Below, in pieces: positions 40,646 through 48,250 of a stretch of 64,000 nucleotides of DNA. The notes under the pieces are model-generated. The model worked only from the letters and a program-made list of their open reading frames with translations. It was not told the DNA's origin and did not search any database. The translations under genes were made by a program, and so were the position numbers. Numbering within the stretch: the first letter of the stretch is position 1; each line of letters opens with the position of its first letter. The stretch is from Microbispora bryophytorum (GTDB lineage: Bacteria; Actinomycetota; Actinomycetes; Streptosporangiales; Streptosporangiaceae): assembly GCF_006874465.1 (NCBI RefSeq), contig NZ_VIRL01000014.1:169409-233408 (forward strand). The letters run 5' to 3'.

Positions 40646-41185
40646 ATGCGCAGACGCACCAACCCCCTCGCCACCGCGATCGTCCTGGCCGCCGCCCTGC
40701 CCGCCCCCTCGGCGTCCGCGACTGTCGCACCGGCCACCTACGTCCTGGCCAGGGCGGGAGAGCTGACCATCACCGCTCCCGTCGCGGTGTCGCTGGGCAG
40801 CGGGCCACCTGGAAGCCAGCGCAGCACGCAGATGGGCACGGTGACGGTGACCGACCGCCGCGACCCCGGCTCGGGCGCATGGACGGCCACCGTCTCCTCG
40901 ACCAACTACACCCGCACCACCGCGCCGGTGGTCACCATCGGCCGGGCCAACATGAGCTACTGGTCCGGCCCGGCGAGCGCCACCCAGGGTGGCGGGACCT
41001 TCATCCCCGGTCAGCCGACCGCCGCGAGCAGGGTCACCCTCGCCGCCCCGCGGACGGCGTTCTCCCACACCGCCGTGGCGGGGATCAACAACGCCAGCTG
41101 GAACCCCACCCTGGTGCTGTCGATCCCTTTCTCCGGTGTGACCGCCGGCACCTACACCGGCGTCGTCACCCACTCCGTCGCATGA
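40646..41185 (+). CDS. Secreted WxL-like domain protein 2
   Basis: A 179-residue protein paralogous to the first WxL-like protein. It has a signal peptide (PLATAIVLAAALPAPSASA), then GELTITAPVAVSLGSGPPG, AWTATVSSTNYTRTT and a C-terminal ASWNPTLVLSIPFSGVTAGTYTGVVTHSVA that closely matches the first protein's end. The ATG follows the DUF916-like stop directly (TAAATG), with GAAGGGC upstream. The three genes form one operon. Confidence 0.75.
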   Translation: MRRRTNPLATAIVLAAALPAPSASATVAPATYVLARAGELTITAPVAVSLGSGPPGSQRSTQMGTVTVTDRRDPGSGAWTATVSSTNYTRTTAPVVTIGRANMSYWSGPASATQGGGTFIPGQPTAASRVTLAAPRTAFSHTAVAGINNASWNPTLVLSIPFSGVTAGTYTGVVTHSVA

Positions 41186-41388
41186 TCACGGCCACCGGCG
41201 AGATCGCCACAGTCGGACGATGTACGTCTCTCAGGGGTGATACAGCCACCTAGGACGCTCATACAACTTTCGTCCCGATTACAACTGCTGTATCCCCTTC
41301 TGTTGCGCTGCTCTGTGATCTTTGTGCGTGGTCGGGCCCGTCCTGCCGCCCGTACCCGCAGCAGCACTACTCACAGGGGGATGACACA

Positions 41389-42516
41389 TTGGGTGCATTG
41401 CGCAAGGCCGCGGTCGTCGCGGTGCTCGGCGGCGTGATGGTCGCATTGCCGGGGATCGCCTCGGCCGACGCCGCCCACGGCAAGCCGGCCAACGGTCCTG
41501 GCAACGGCCCGGCCAACGGCCCGGCTAACGGCCCTGGCAACGGCCCCGGTCACGGGAAGCGCGTGCTCGACCTCCAGGCGCACCGGGGCGGCGCCGCGCT
41601 GATGTCGGAGAACACGATTCCGGCCTTCGCCAACGCGCTCGAACTCGGCGTGAGCACCCTGGAACTCGACATCGCGATCACCGAGGACGGCAAGGCGGTC
41701 GTCTCACACGACCGGCAGATCGACGGCCGCAAGTGCAAGGACACCGCTCCGGCTTTCAAGGGCGACCCGGAGTATCCGTACGCCGGCAAGTTCATCAAGG
41801 ACCTGACCGTCAAGCAGATCAAGACCATGGACTGCGGCCAGACGCTGGAGGTCTGGCCCGGCCAGAAGCCCGCCACCGGGGCCCACATGGCGCTGCTGAC
41901 CGAGGTCTTCGACCTGGTCAAGGCCTACAAGGCCAAGGACGTCATGATGAACATCGAGACCAAGTACGAGGTCGGGACGACCGAGACGCAGCCGCGTGAG
42001 ATGTTCGTCCAGGAGGCCGCGAAGGAGATCCGCGAGGCCGGGATGCTCAAGCAGGTCACCATCCAGAGCTTCGACTGGGGCGCGCTCATGCGGATGCACC
42101 AGGTCGAGCCGCGGCTGCCCCTGGTGGCGCTGACCAACCCCGTCTACGACGGCATCCCCGGCCTCGAGATCTGGCTCGGCGGCATCAACCTCGCGGACTT
42201 CGGCGGCGACCCACTGAAGGCGATCAAGTCGTTCGGCGCGTCGGCGTTCTCGCCGCTGCCCGGCACCCCCGAGGGCGGCGAGGTGGGCGACGCCGACTAC
42301 AAGCCCTACGTGACCAAGGCGCTGGTCGACGAGGCCCACCAGCTGGGCATCAAGGTCATCCCGTGGACCGTCGAGGAGAAGTCGACGATGAACGCGATGA
42401 TCGACGCCGGCGTGGACGGCATCATCACCGACTACCCGGACCGTCTGCGCGAGGTCATGGCCGACCGGGGCCTTGAGCTGCCCAAGAGCTACCACCTGAA
42501 GAACCACGGGCACTGA
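41389..42516 (+). CDS. glpQ: Secreted glycerophosphodiester phosphodiesterase
   Basis: A 375-residue exported enzyme of the GDPD family, which hydrolyses glycerophosphodiesters, or related teichoic acid units, to glycerol 3-phosphate. A signal peptide (residues 1-27) is followed by a low-complexity Asn-Gly-Pro linker (about 33-56). The catalytic domain then has AHRGG with H65 and R66, E92 and D94 in LELDIAI, and H107 in VVSHDR. The protein ends in a typical TIM-barrel C-terminus, VDGIITDYPDRLREVM. The start is TTG at 41389, supported by CAGGGGG 8 bases upstream. The symbol is for family resemblance. Confidence 0.9.
   Translation: MGALRKAAVVAVLGGVMVALPGIASADAAHGKPANGPGNGPANGPANGPGNGPGHGKRVLDLQAHRGGAALMSENTIPAFANALELGVSTLELDIAITEDGKAVVSHDRQIDGRKCKDTAPAFKGDPEYPYAGKFIKDLTVKQIKTMDCGQTLEVWPGQKPATGAHMALLTEVFDLVKAYKAKDVMMNIETKYEVGTTETQPREMFVQEAAKEIREAGMLKQVTIQSFDWGALMRMHQVEPRLPLVALTNPVYDGIPGLEIWLGGINLADFGGDPLKAIKSFGASAFSPLPGTPEGGEVGDADYKPYVTKALVDEAHQLGIKVIPWTVEEKSTMNAMIDAGVDGIITDYPDRLREVMADRGLELPKSYHLKNHGH
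41491..41550 (+). repeat. 12-bp tandem repeat coding for an Asn-Gly-Pro linker
   Basis: Five units close to AACGGCCCTGGC encode Asn-Gly-Pro-Gly or Asn-Gly-Pro-Ala in the linker between the signal peptide and the catalytic domain of the glycerophosphodiesterase. Confidence 0.9.
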
Positions 42517-42589
42517 TCGCCGATCAGGATGATGGTGCCGTGGGCGACCGGGGCGTAGTCGTGCCATCCGCACCGGCCGGGATGCCTCA

Positions 42590-42637
42590 TTGAGCACGGC
42601 CATCGTTGAGCACGGCCACCGTTGAGTACGGCCACTG
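42590..42637. repeat. 16-bp tandem repeat, three units
   Basis: TTGAGCACGGCCATCG, TTGAGCACGGCCACCG and TTGAGTACGGCCACTG follow each other without a gap, with a decayed fourth unit (TCGAGCCCGCC) after them. It lies downstream of the glycerophosphodiesterase gene. Confidence 0.9.
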
Positions 42638-42839
42638 TCGAGCCCGCCGTAGCGGAGCTCGGCGGTGGCCGCTCGATACCGGCGGGGGTCCGGTCGTGGT
42701 CTCGGAGTGATCGAGCGCACCGCCGGCCGCCTACTGCGGCGTACGCGGATGGTGCGGACCTTCGCAGGACGCGGCTGCAGAGAAGCGGGGCAACCATTGC
42801 CGGAGCATCGGCCTCCGGGCGACATAGACGCCGGAACCG

Positions 42840-42880
42840 AAAAAAGTGCGGGTCGAGATCGATCTCGACTCCGCACTTTC
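42840..42880 (-). terminator. Intrinsic terminator of tRNA-Leu
   Basis: On the minus strand, a stem of about 18 bp (one bulged base) from AAAGTGCGG to CCGCACTTT is followed by a run of seven T. It lies 29 bases beyond the 3' end of the tRNA. This is an unusually classical terminator for such a GC-rich genome. Confidence 0.88.
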
Positions 42881-42908
42881 CGGCAATCCCCATTGGGGAT
42901 CTGATCGG

Positions 42909-42994
42909 TGTCCGAGGGGGGACTTGAACCCCCATGCCCATCACTGGGCACTAGCACCTCAAGCTAGCGCGTCTGCCTATTCCGCCACCCGGAC
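42909..42994 (-). tRNA. tRNA-Leu (anticodon GAG)
   Basis: An 86-base class II tRNA with a long variable arm. The acceptor stem pairs GTCCGGG with CTCGGAC. The anticodon stem is CTAGC/GCTAG with a 7-base loop TTGAGGT, so the anticodon is GAG, reading CUC and CUU. The T-arm GGGGGTTCAAGTCCCCC is standard. The 3' CCA is not encoded (the genome has CCG after the discriminator A) and must be added enzymatically. A terminator lies 29 bases downstream. Confidence 0.97.
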
Positions 42995-43203
42995 GTGGTG
43001 CCTCACGCAGGATCGTCATCCCGCGTCGGCTGATACAGGTTAGCACTCTCCCGGCCCTGCTTCATACCGGGAAAAGGCCCCACGCGGATGGCCGGAGCCC
43101 TGGGGGTGAACGTCACACCTGTACGGCGGCAGGATGGAGGCGCGAGCCGTACGACGGAAAGGCGGGGGGCCGCTGACCGGCCCGTCCCGCAGGAGGAGGC
43201 GTT

Positions 43204-44499
43204 ATGACCCCACGCTACGGGGAGGACGAGGTCGCCGAGCTGTGCGGCGACCTGATCCGCATCGACTCGGTCAACGCGGGGGACAACGCGGGGCCCGGGG
43301 AACGCGAGGCCGCGGAGTACGTGGCCGGCAAGCTGTCGGAGGTCGGCCTGGAGCCGACGATCCTCGAGTCCGATCCCGGACGGGCGAACGTGGTCGCCCG
43401 GGTCGAGGGCACCGACCCGAGCAGGGACGCCCTGGTCCTCCACGGTCATCTGGACGTGGTGCCGTTCGACGCCGCCGACTGGACCCACCACCCGCTGAGC
43501 GGCGAGATCGCCGACGGCTGCGTCTGGGGCCGCGGGGCGGTCGACATGAAGAACATGGACGCGATGATCCTCGCCGTCGTGCGGCGGCGGCTGAGTGAGG
43601 GGCGCAGGCCGCCCAGGGACGTCGTCCTCGTCTTCACCGCGGACGAGGAGGCCGGGGGCCACTACGGCGCCCAGTGGCTGGCCGAGCGGCATCCTGAGGT
43701 CTTCGAGGGCTGCACCGAGGCCATCGGCGAGGTCGGCGGCTTCAGCGTGACCACCGAGAAGGGCCGGCTGTACCTGATCGAGGCGGCGGAGAAGGGCATC
43801 GCCTGGATGCGCCTGACCGCCAAGGGCAGGGCCGGGCACGGCTCGATGCTCAACGACGACAACGCCGTGACCGAGCTCGCCGAGGCGGTCGGCCGGCTCG
43901 GCCGCCACAGGTGGCCGGTGCGGCTCACGCCCACCGTGCAGGCGTTCTTCGAGGAGGTCTTCGGCACGGAGGTCAAGGCGGAGGACGCGGAGGCGGCGGT
44001 GGCCACCCTCGGGCCGCTCGCCCGGATGATCGGCGCCACTCTCCGCAACACGACCAACCCGACCATGCTCCAGGCCGGATACAAGGCGAACGTCATCCCC
44101 CAGATCGCGACCGCGCACGTGGACGGCAGGTTCCTGCCGGGATACGAGGACGAGTTCTTCCAGACCGTCGACGAGCTGCTCGGGCCGAACGTGACCAGGG
44201 ACTTCGTCTATCACGACGTGGCGGTCGAGACCCCCTTCAAGGGCCCGCTGGTCAAGGCGATGGCCGACGCGCTGATCGAGGAGGACCCGGGCTCCCGGGC
44301 GGTGCCGTACACGCTGAGCGGCGGCACCGACCTCAAGGCGTTCAGCCGCCTCGGGATCAGCGGCTACGGCTTCGCGCCGCTGCGGCTTCCCGAAGACTTG
44401 GACTTCTCCGGGATGTTCCATGGCATCGACGAGCGTGTTCCGGTTGATTCGCTCCGGTTTGGCGTCAGGGTCCTTGACCGTTTCCTCGGATACTGCTGA
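43204..44499 (+). CDS. M20-family metallopeptidase (ArgE/DapE/ACY1/CPG2 type)
   Basis: A 431-residue cytoplasmic zinc peptidase or deacylase. Metal ligands are visible: HGHLDVVPFD (first His), GRGAVDMKNM (bridging Asp), the catalytic/metal Glu pair in TADEEAGG, and GGTDLKAF with a later His in FHGID. The dimerisation insert is present in the middle (KGRAGHGSMLNDDNAVTELAE). M20 family members cleave dipeptides or N-acyl amino acids; the substrate is open. The gene begins behind AGGAGGAGGCGTT and stands alone between tRNA-Leu and a secreted protein. Confidence 0.93.
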   Translation: MTPRYGEDEVAELCGDLIRIDSVNAGDNAGPGEREAAEYVAGKLSEVGLEPTILESDPGRANVVARVEGTDPSRDALVLHGHLDVVPFDAADWTHHPLSGEIADGCVWGRGAVDMKNMDAMILAVVRRRLSEGRRPPRDVVLVFTADEEAGGHYGAQWLAERHPEVFEGCTEAIGEVGGFSVTTEKGRLYLIEAAEKGIAWMRLTAKGRAGHGSMLNDDNAVTELAEAVGRLGRHRWPVRLTPTVQAFFEEVFGTEVKAEDAEAAVATLGPLARMIGATLRNTTNPTMLQAGYKANVIPQIATAHVDGRFLPGYEDEFFQTVDELLGPNVTRDFVYHDVAVETPFKGPLVKAMADALIEEDPGSRAVPYTLSGGTDLKAFSRLGISGYGFAPLRLPEDLDFSGMFHGIDERVPVDSLRFGVRVLDRFLGYC

Positions 44500-44609
44500 G
44501 AAAGCCCTTGCGATCACATGCCGTGCCGCTACAGTGACTCTCCGTTGGGGGTTGGATCCGCACCGGGTTGACCCAGCGGACTGTTGACTCAGCGGTTTGG
44601 GGAGGTCGC

Positions 44610-45236
44610 GTGACGCGCACGTCGCAGGAGCAGCGGAGGGCGAATTCGCCCGCCGCTGTTCCCGATGTGCGCGTCACGTCTCCAGGCTCTGCGAAGCGGG
44701 GCCGGACGGCGCGGTTCGCGGCCGGCTCCCGTCTGGGCCGCCTGCTGGTCATCGGCGGGCTGATCGCCGCCGGATGGCTGCTCGGTGTGATCTTCGGTGT
44801 CTTCGGCACGGCGACGTCCGTGGCCGGGACGGCACCCTCACATGACGTCGCCGGGTCGGTTCTTCCCGATCGTCTCTCAGGTCCGGACCTCGGTCTGCCG
44901 CCCTTGCCGGGCGCGGCCGAGTCCCACGGGAAGAGCACCGACGGTTTCCCCACGGCGGCGGACGACGTCTCGGCGACCGCCGAGGCGATGGCGGGGCGCA
45001 CGGTCGACGGGCTCACCAGCCAGTCGAAGCCTCTGCTCCCTCCGCCTTCCACCGCGGACCACGCGCCCGCAGACCAGGGCCTGGTCCCGCAGTCGAGCGG
45101 TGGAAACCTCCTGTTCGGGGATGTCGCGCGGGAAGTGTTCGAACCGCGCTTCACCAAGCTGCCCGCCCCACTGGCGGCGGTTGTTCCCCCGGTGGTCCGC
45201 ACAGCGGCGGACGACCCGTCTTTCTCTCCTGACTGA
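44610..45236 (+). CDS. Membrane-anchored extracytoplasmic protein of unknown family
   Basis: A 208-residue protein with a basic N-terminus, one membrane segment (LGRLLVIGGLIAAGWLLGVIFGVFG, about residues 42-66) and an Asp/Pro/Ser-rich extracytoplasmic part lacking cysteines. GTG at 44610 has GGGGAGG 4-5 bases upstream. It lies 204 bases upstream of the multi-chaplin gene on the same strand and may be involved with the same surface structure. The C-terminal SSGGNLLFGDVAREVFEPR... is not recognised. Confidence 0.65.
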   Translation: MTRTSQEQRRANSPAAVPDVRVTSPGSAKRGRTARFAAGSRLGRLLVIGGLIAAGWLLGVIFGVFGTATSVAGTAPSHDVAGSVLPDRLSGPDLGLPPLPGAAESHGKSTDGFPTAADDVSATAEAMAGRTVDGLTSQSKPLLPPPSTADHAPADQGLVPQSSGGNLLFGDVAREVFEPRFTKLPAPLAAVVPPVVRTAADDPSFSPD

Positions 45237-45440
45237 TCCCGCCTTCGTGCCGGTCCCCGTCGTACGGCGACCGGTGCCACCGCCTGCCCTCGCTCGTGGT
45301 GCCCGAGCGGCAGGCTCCCGCGGGTGACGCGGAATTTCCCATCCTCGTGACGTCCACGGCTCCGCTGTGCTCATGCGGCCTGGACACGCGTCGCGAGTTG
45401 TCAGGTAACCCCCCTAGAAAAACCACTAGGAGCATTTATC

Positions 45441-47462
45441 ATGCGAACGTGGGCGAAGGGCTCAGCCTCCGCGGCGTTTCTGGCCGCCGGCGTCATGGCC
45501 CTTGGCAGTGGTACGGCCTTCGCCGACACCGACGGCAGTCACTCGGTGCTCGGCGGCAACCAGGTCGACATCCCGGTGACCCTGCCGATCGACATCAGCG
45601 GGAACGCGGTGGCGGTCGCCGGAGACTCCCGGGCCTCCTCCCAGGGCGGCGCGGCCGTGCAGGGCGCGGGCGTGGGCGCCGGGCAGAACAAGACCTCCGG
45701 AGCGGGCAGCATCCTCGGCGGCAACCAGGTCGAAGCGCCGATCAACGTCCCGGTCAACGCCTGCGGCAACGCGGTGTCGGTCATCGGCCGGTCGGACGCG
45801 AGCTGCCGCGGCGGCGCGGCCGTCAAGGGCTCGGGACGGCACGCGAGCGCGGGCGGCAACCGCACCAGCGGCGTGCACAGCATCGGAGGCGGCAACCAGG
45901 TCGTCGCGCCGATCACCGCGCCGATCAACCTGTGCGGCAACTCGATCGCCGTCTTCGGCAACGCCACCGCCGGATGCCGTGGCGGTGCCTTCGTCGGCGG
46001 CGGCCGTGACGTCGTCCGCGCCGGCGGCAACCGCACCAGCGGCCACGGCTCGATCCTGGGCGGCAACCAGGTGGTCGCGCCGATCACCGTGCCGGTCAAC
46101 GTCTGCGGCAACTCCGTCGCGGTCATCGGTAAGGCGTTCTCGGGCTGCACCGGCGGCTCGTCCGTGGGCGGCTCCGGCGGCCACGGCGGTCACGGCCACG
46201 GCGGTCACGGACACGGCGGCCATGGTGGGTACGGCGGTCACCACGGAGGCGGTCACTGGCACCGTCCCGGCTCGACCGGCCACGACACCGACAGCCGCTA
46301 CTCGGTCGGCAGCGGCACCCAGGTGGTCACCCCGATCACCACGCCGGCCGACGTGTGCGGCAACGGCTCGGGTAGCTGCCACGGCGGCTCCACGCCCGGT
46401 CACGGCGGTCACGGTCGCCACGGCGGGTACGGCGGCGGCGCAGGCGGCAACCGCACCAGCGGGGTGCACAGCGTCGGTGGCGGCAACCAGGTGGTCGCCC
46501 CGATCAAGGCTCCGATCAACGTCTGCGGCAACGCCGTCGCGATCATCGGCCACGCTTTCGCGGGTTGCCGCGGCGGCGCGACCGCGATCAGCGGCTGGAG
46601 CAAGCACGGCGGCCGGGGCGCGGGCGGCAACGTCACGTCCGGCCACGGCTCGATCCTGGGCGGCAACCAGATCGTCGCGCCGATCACGGCTCCGATCAAC
46701 ATCTGCGGCAACGCGGTGTCGGTCATCGGCAAGTCCCAGGCGGGCTGCCGGGGCGGCGCATCGGTCCTCGGCGGTGGCGTCGGCGCGGGCGGCAACATCA
46801 CCTCGGGCAAGCACGGGATCCTCGCGGGCAACCAGATCGTCGCCCCGATCACCGCGCCGATCAACATCTGCGGCAACTCGGTGGCCGTGCTCGGCGACGC
46901 CGCCGCAGGGTGCCTGGGCGGCGCCCAGGTGGGCGGCGGCTGGAAGAGCCACGGCCACTGGGCCCACCAGCACAAGGCCGCCCGCGGTGGGGCCATGCCC
47001 GCCATGCCGGGCGCGTCGGTGCTGTCGGGCAAGCACACCGTGCAGCCGATGAGCGCCGCCGCCACTCCCTCCGCTCCGGTCGTCGGCGATCTGCCGAACA
47101 TGCTCGGCCTGCCGGAGACGCCGAGCCTGCCCGCCGCGCCCGCCGCGAAGGGCAAGAAGGCCGGTAGCACGCTCGACGGCGCGACCAGCTCGCTGCCCAC
47201 CACCAAGACGCTGGAGGACGCGACCGCCTCGCTGCCCGTCGCCGACACGGCGCGCAACCTCCCGACCGGCGACCTCGGGAAGAGCGCCGGCGTGCTGCCG
47301 CTGGACAAGCTGAGCGGGCTCAAGCTGATGAGCGCCGAGCAGCCGGTCGGCCTGACCGGGATGAACCCGGCGTCGTTCCTCGCACTGGCCCTCGGCGCCA
47401 TGTTCGCCGCCTCGGCGAGCCTGTTCGCCGTCACCCGCCGCTTCCGGTTCGGCCGCAAGTAG
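45441..47462 (+). CDS. Multi-repeat chaplin-domain surface protein with C-terminal membrane anchor
   Basis: A 673-residue exported protein. The signal peptide (about residues 1-28) is followed by eight chaplin-like repeats to about residue 500. The typical unit is GGNQVVAPITAPINxCGNxVxVIG..AGCxGG with two cysteines, as in Streptomyces chaplins. The first repeat lacks the cysteines and the fifth is degenerate; His/Gly-rich linkers occur after the fourth and fifth. A Pro/Ala/Ser/Thr-rich stalk then leads to VGLTGMNP, a membrane segment (ASFLALALGAMFAASASLFAV) and RRFRFGRK, a sortase-like wall-anchor layout without a canonical LPXTG/LAXTG. Chaplins are amyloid-forming surfactants of aerial hyphae. 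ATG has AGGAGC 7 bases upstream. A terminator hairpin follows. Confidence 0.9.
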   Translation: MRTWAKGSASAAFLAAGVMALGSGTAFADTDGSHSVLGGNQVDIPVTLPIDISGNAVAVAGDSRASSQGGAAVQGAGVGAGQNKTSGAGSILGGNQVEAPINVPVNACGNAVSVIGRSDASCRGGAAVKGSGRHASAGGNRTSGVHSIGGGNQVVAPITAPINLCGNSIAVFGNATAGCRGGAFVGGGRDVVRAGGNRTSGHGSILGGNQVVAPITVPVNVCGNSVAVIGKAFSGCTGGSSVGGSGGHGGHGHGGHGHGGHGGYGGHHGGGHWHRPGSTGHDTDSRYSVGSGTQVVTPITTPADVCGNGSGSCHGGSTPGHGGHGRHGGYGGGAGGNRTSGVHSVGGGNQVVAPIKAPINVCGNAVAIIGHAFAGCRGGATAISGWSKHGGRGAGGNVTSGHGSILGGNQIVAPITAPINICGNAVSVIGKSQAGCRGGASVLGGGVGAGGNITSGKHGILAGNQIVAPITAPINICGNSVAVLGDAAAGCLGGAQVGGGWKSHGHWAHQHKAARGGAMPAMPGASVLSGKHTVQPMSAAATPSAPVVGDLPNMLGLPETPSLPAAPAAKGKKAGSTLDGATSSLPTTKTLEDATASLPVADTARNLPTGDLGKSAGVLPLDKLSGLKLMSAEQPVGLTGMNPASFLALALGAMFAASASLFAVTRRFRFGRK

Positions 47463-47796
47463 TCGTACGGCCGCGCGTGACGGCACGGGAACACCTCCGG
47501 CGGCGACGGCCGTACGGAAGTGATCCGGCGGCGCGCGGCTGACGGAGGCGAGGGATATCACTCGCCCGCGCCAGGGAGCGTCTGCCAGATGCTCCCGGCG
47601 CGGGCGACCAGGACGCCCCCCACCACCAGTGGAGGGGGCACGAACGCTTTGCCCGTTCCGGGGGCGCGGCCCGGGGCGGGCAAAGCTCTTTTGTCGGGTA
47701 CTGTTTCGGGACAGATGGAGCACCCACGGTCATGGCGTCGACGACACCGCGGATGGGCAAAGCCCTTTTGACCGTGGCGTCCGCGTCCTCGGAGGC
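47463..47796. other. Intergenic region with hairpins
   Basis: About 330 bases between the chaplin gene and the small DUF5703 gene (convergent). No gene is supported. The word GGGCAAAGC occurs at 47678 and 47755, and as its complement at 47646. It includes a terminator (listed) and a small GGGC-AAA-GCCC hairpin with TTTT at 47755-47769. Confidence 0.6.
47646..47692 (+). terminator. Intrinsic terminator of the chaplin gene
   Basis: Arms GCTTTGCCCG and CGGGCAAAGC are perfect complements over 10 bp, with a GC-rich 21-base loop, and TCTTTT follows. It lies 184 bases downstream of the chaplin stop. Confidence 0.75.
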
Positions 47797-47988
47797 TCAC
47801 ATGGTCCGGGCGGCCCGTATGATCTTCCGACGCAGCCGGACGCGCCTGCTGCCGTCGGGATAAAGGCGTAGCCGCTCCAGTTCCCAGTCTCCGTGCTCGG
47901 CATGCTCTGTGAGCATCTGCCTCGCCACCTCACGAGGGGTGCCGCGAGGGAGATACAGGTCCAGATAAGAGTAGTCGAGCACAGCCAT
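47797..47988 (-). CDS. DUF5703 family protein
   Basis: A 63-residue protein typical of actinomycetes. The sequence LDLYLPRGTPREVARQMLTEHAEHGDWELERLRLYPDGSRRVRLRRKIIRA fits the DUF5703 pattern, with PRG, HAE.G.WEL and LYPDG. It is a small cytoplasmic protein of unknown role. The ATG is preceded by GGAGACCA. It converges with the chaplin gene and diverges from topA. Confidence 0.85.
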   Translation of the reverse strand: MAVLDYSYLDLYLPRGTPREVARQMLTEHAEHGDWELERLRLYPDGSRRVRLRRKIIRAARTM

Positions 47989-48250
47989 TGGTCTCCGGGG
48001 CGTGCTAGGGAACTCGATGGGCTCTATTCTGCGTCTCCGTGGATAACAGCGCCAGGCGGGTTACATTCCCGGACACAACCGGGTAGCCCGGGGGGGAGGA
48101 ACGTGCGGCGGCAGGTACCGTCAAAGCGGCGCCTCGTCGGCGCCCCACGGGGGTAAGCGCCCCCGGCCCGGACGACGAGGGTGTCATGAGCCGGGAGTAC
48201 GAAGCCCGGCAGTACGGGGAATGACAGCGGACAGCGAGGTAGGAAGCAGC

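Larger units (their letters stand above)
42517..42908. other. Intergenic region with tandem repeats and the tRNA terminator
   Basis: About 390 bases between the glycerophosphodiesterase gene and tRNA-Leu. It holds a 16-bp tandem repeat and the tRNA terminator, both listed separately. No protein gene is supported. Confidence 0.6.

Noticed and set aside
42590..42637. Attachment site beside tRNA-Leu
   Set aside because: The repeat is about 270 bases from the tRNA and does not duplicate its 3' end, and no integrase gene is present.
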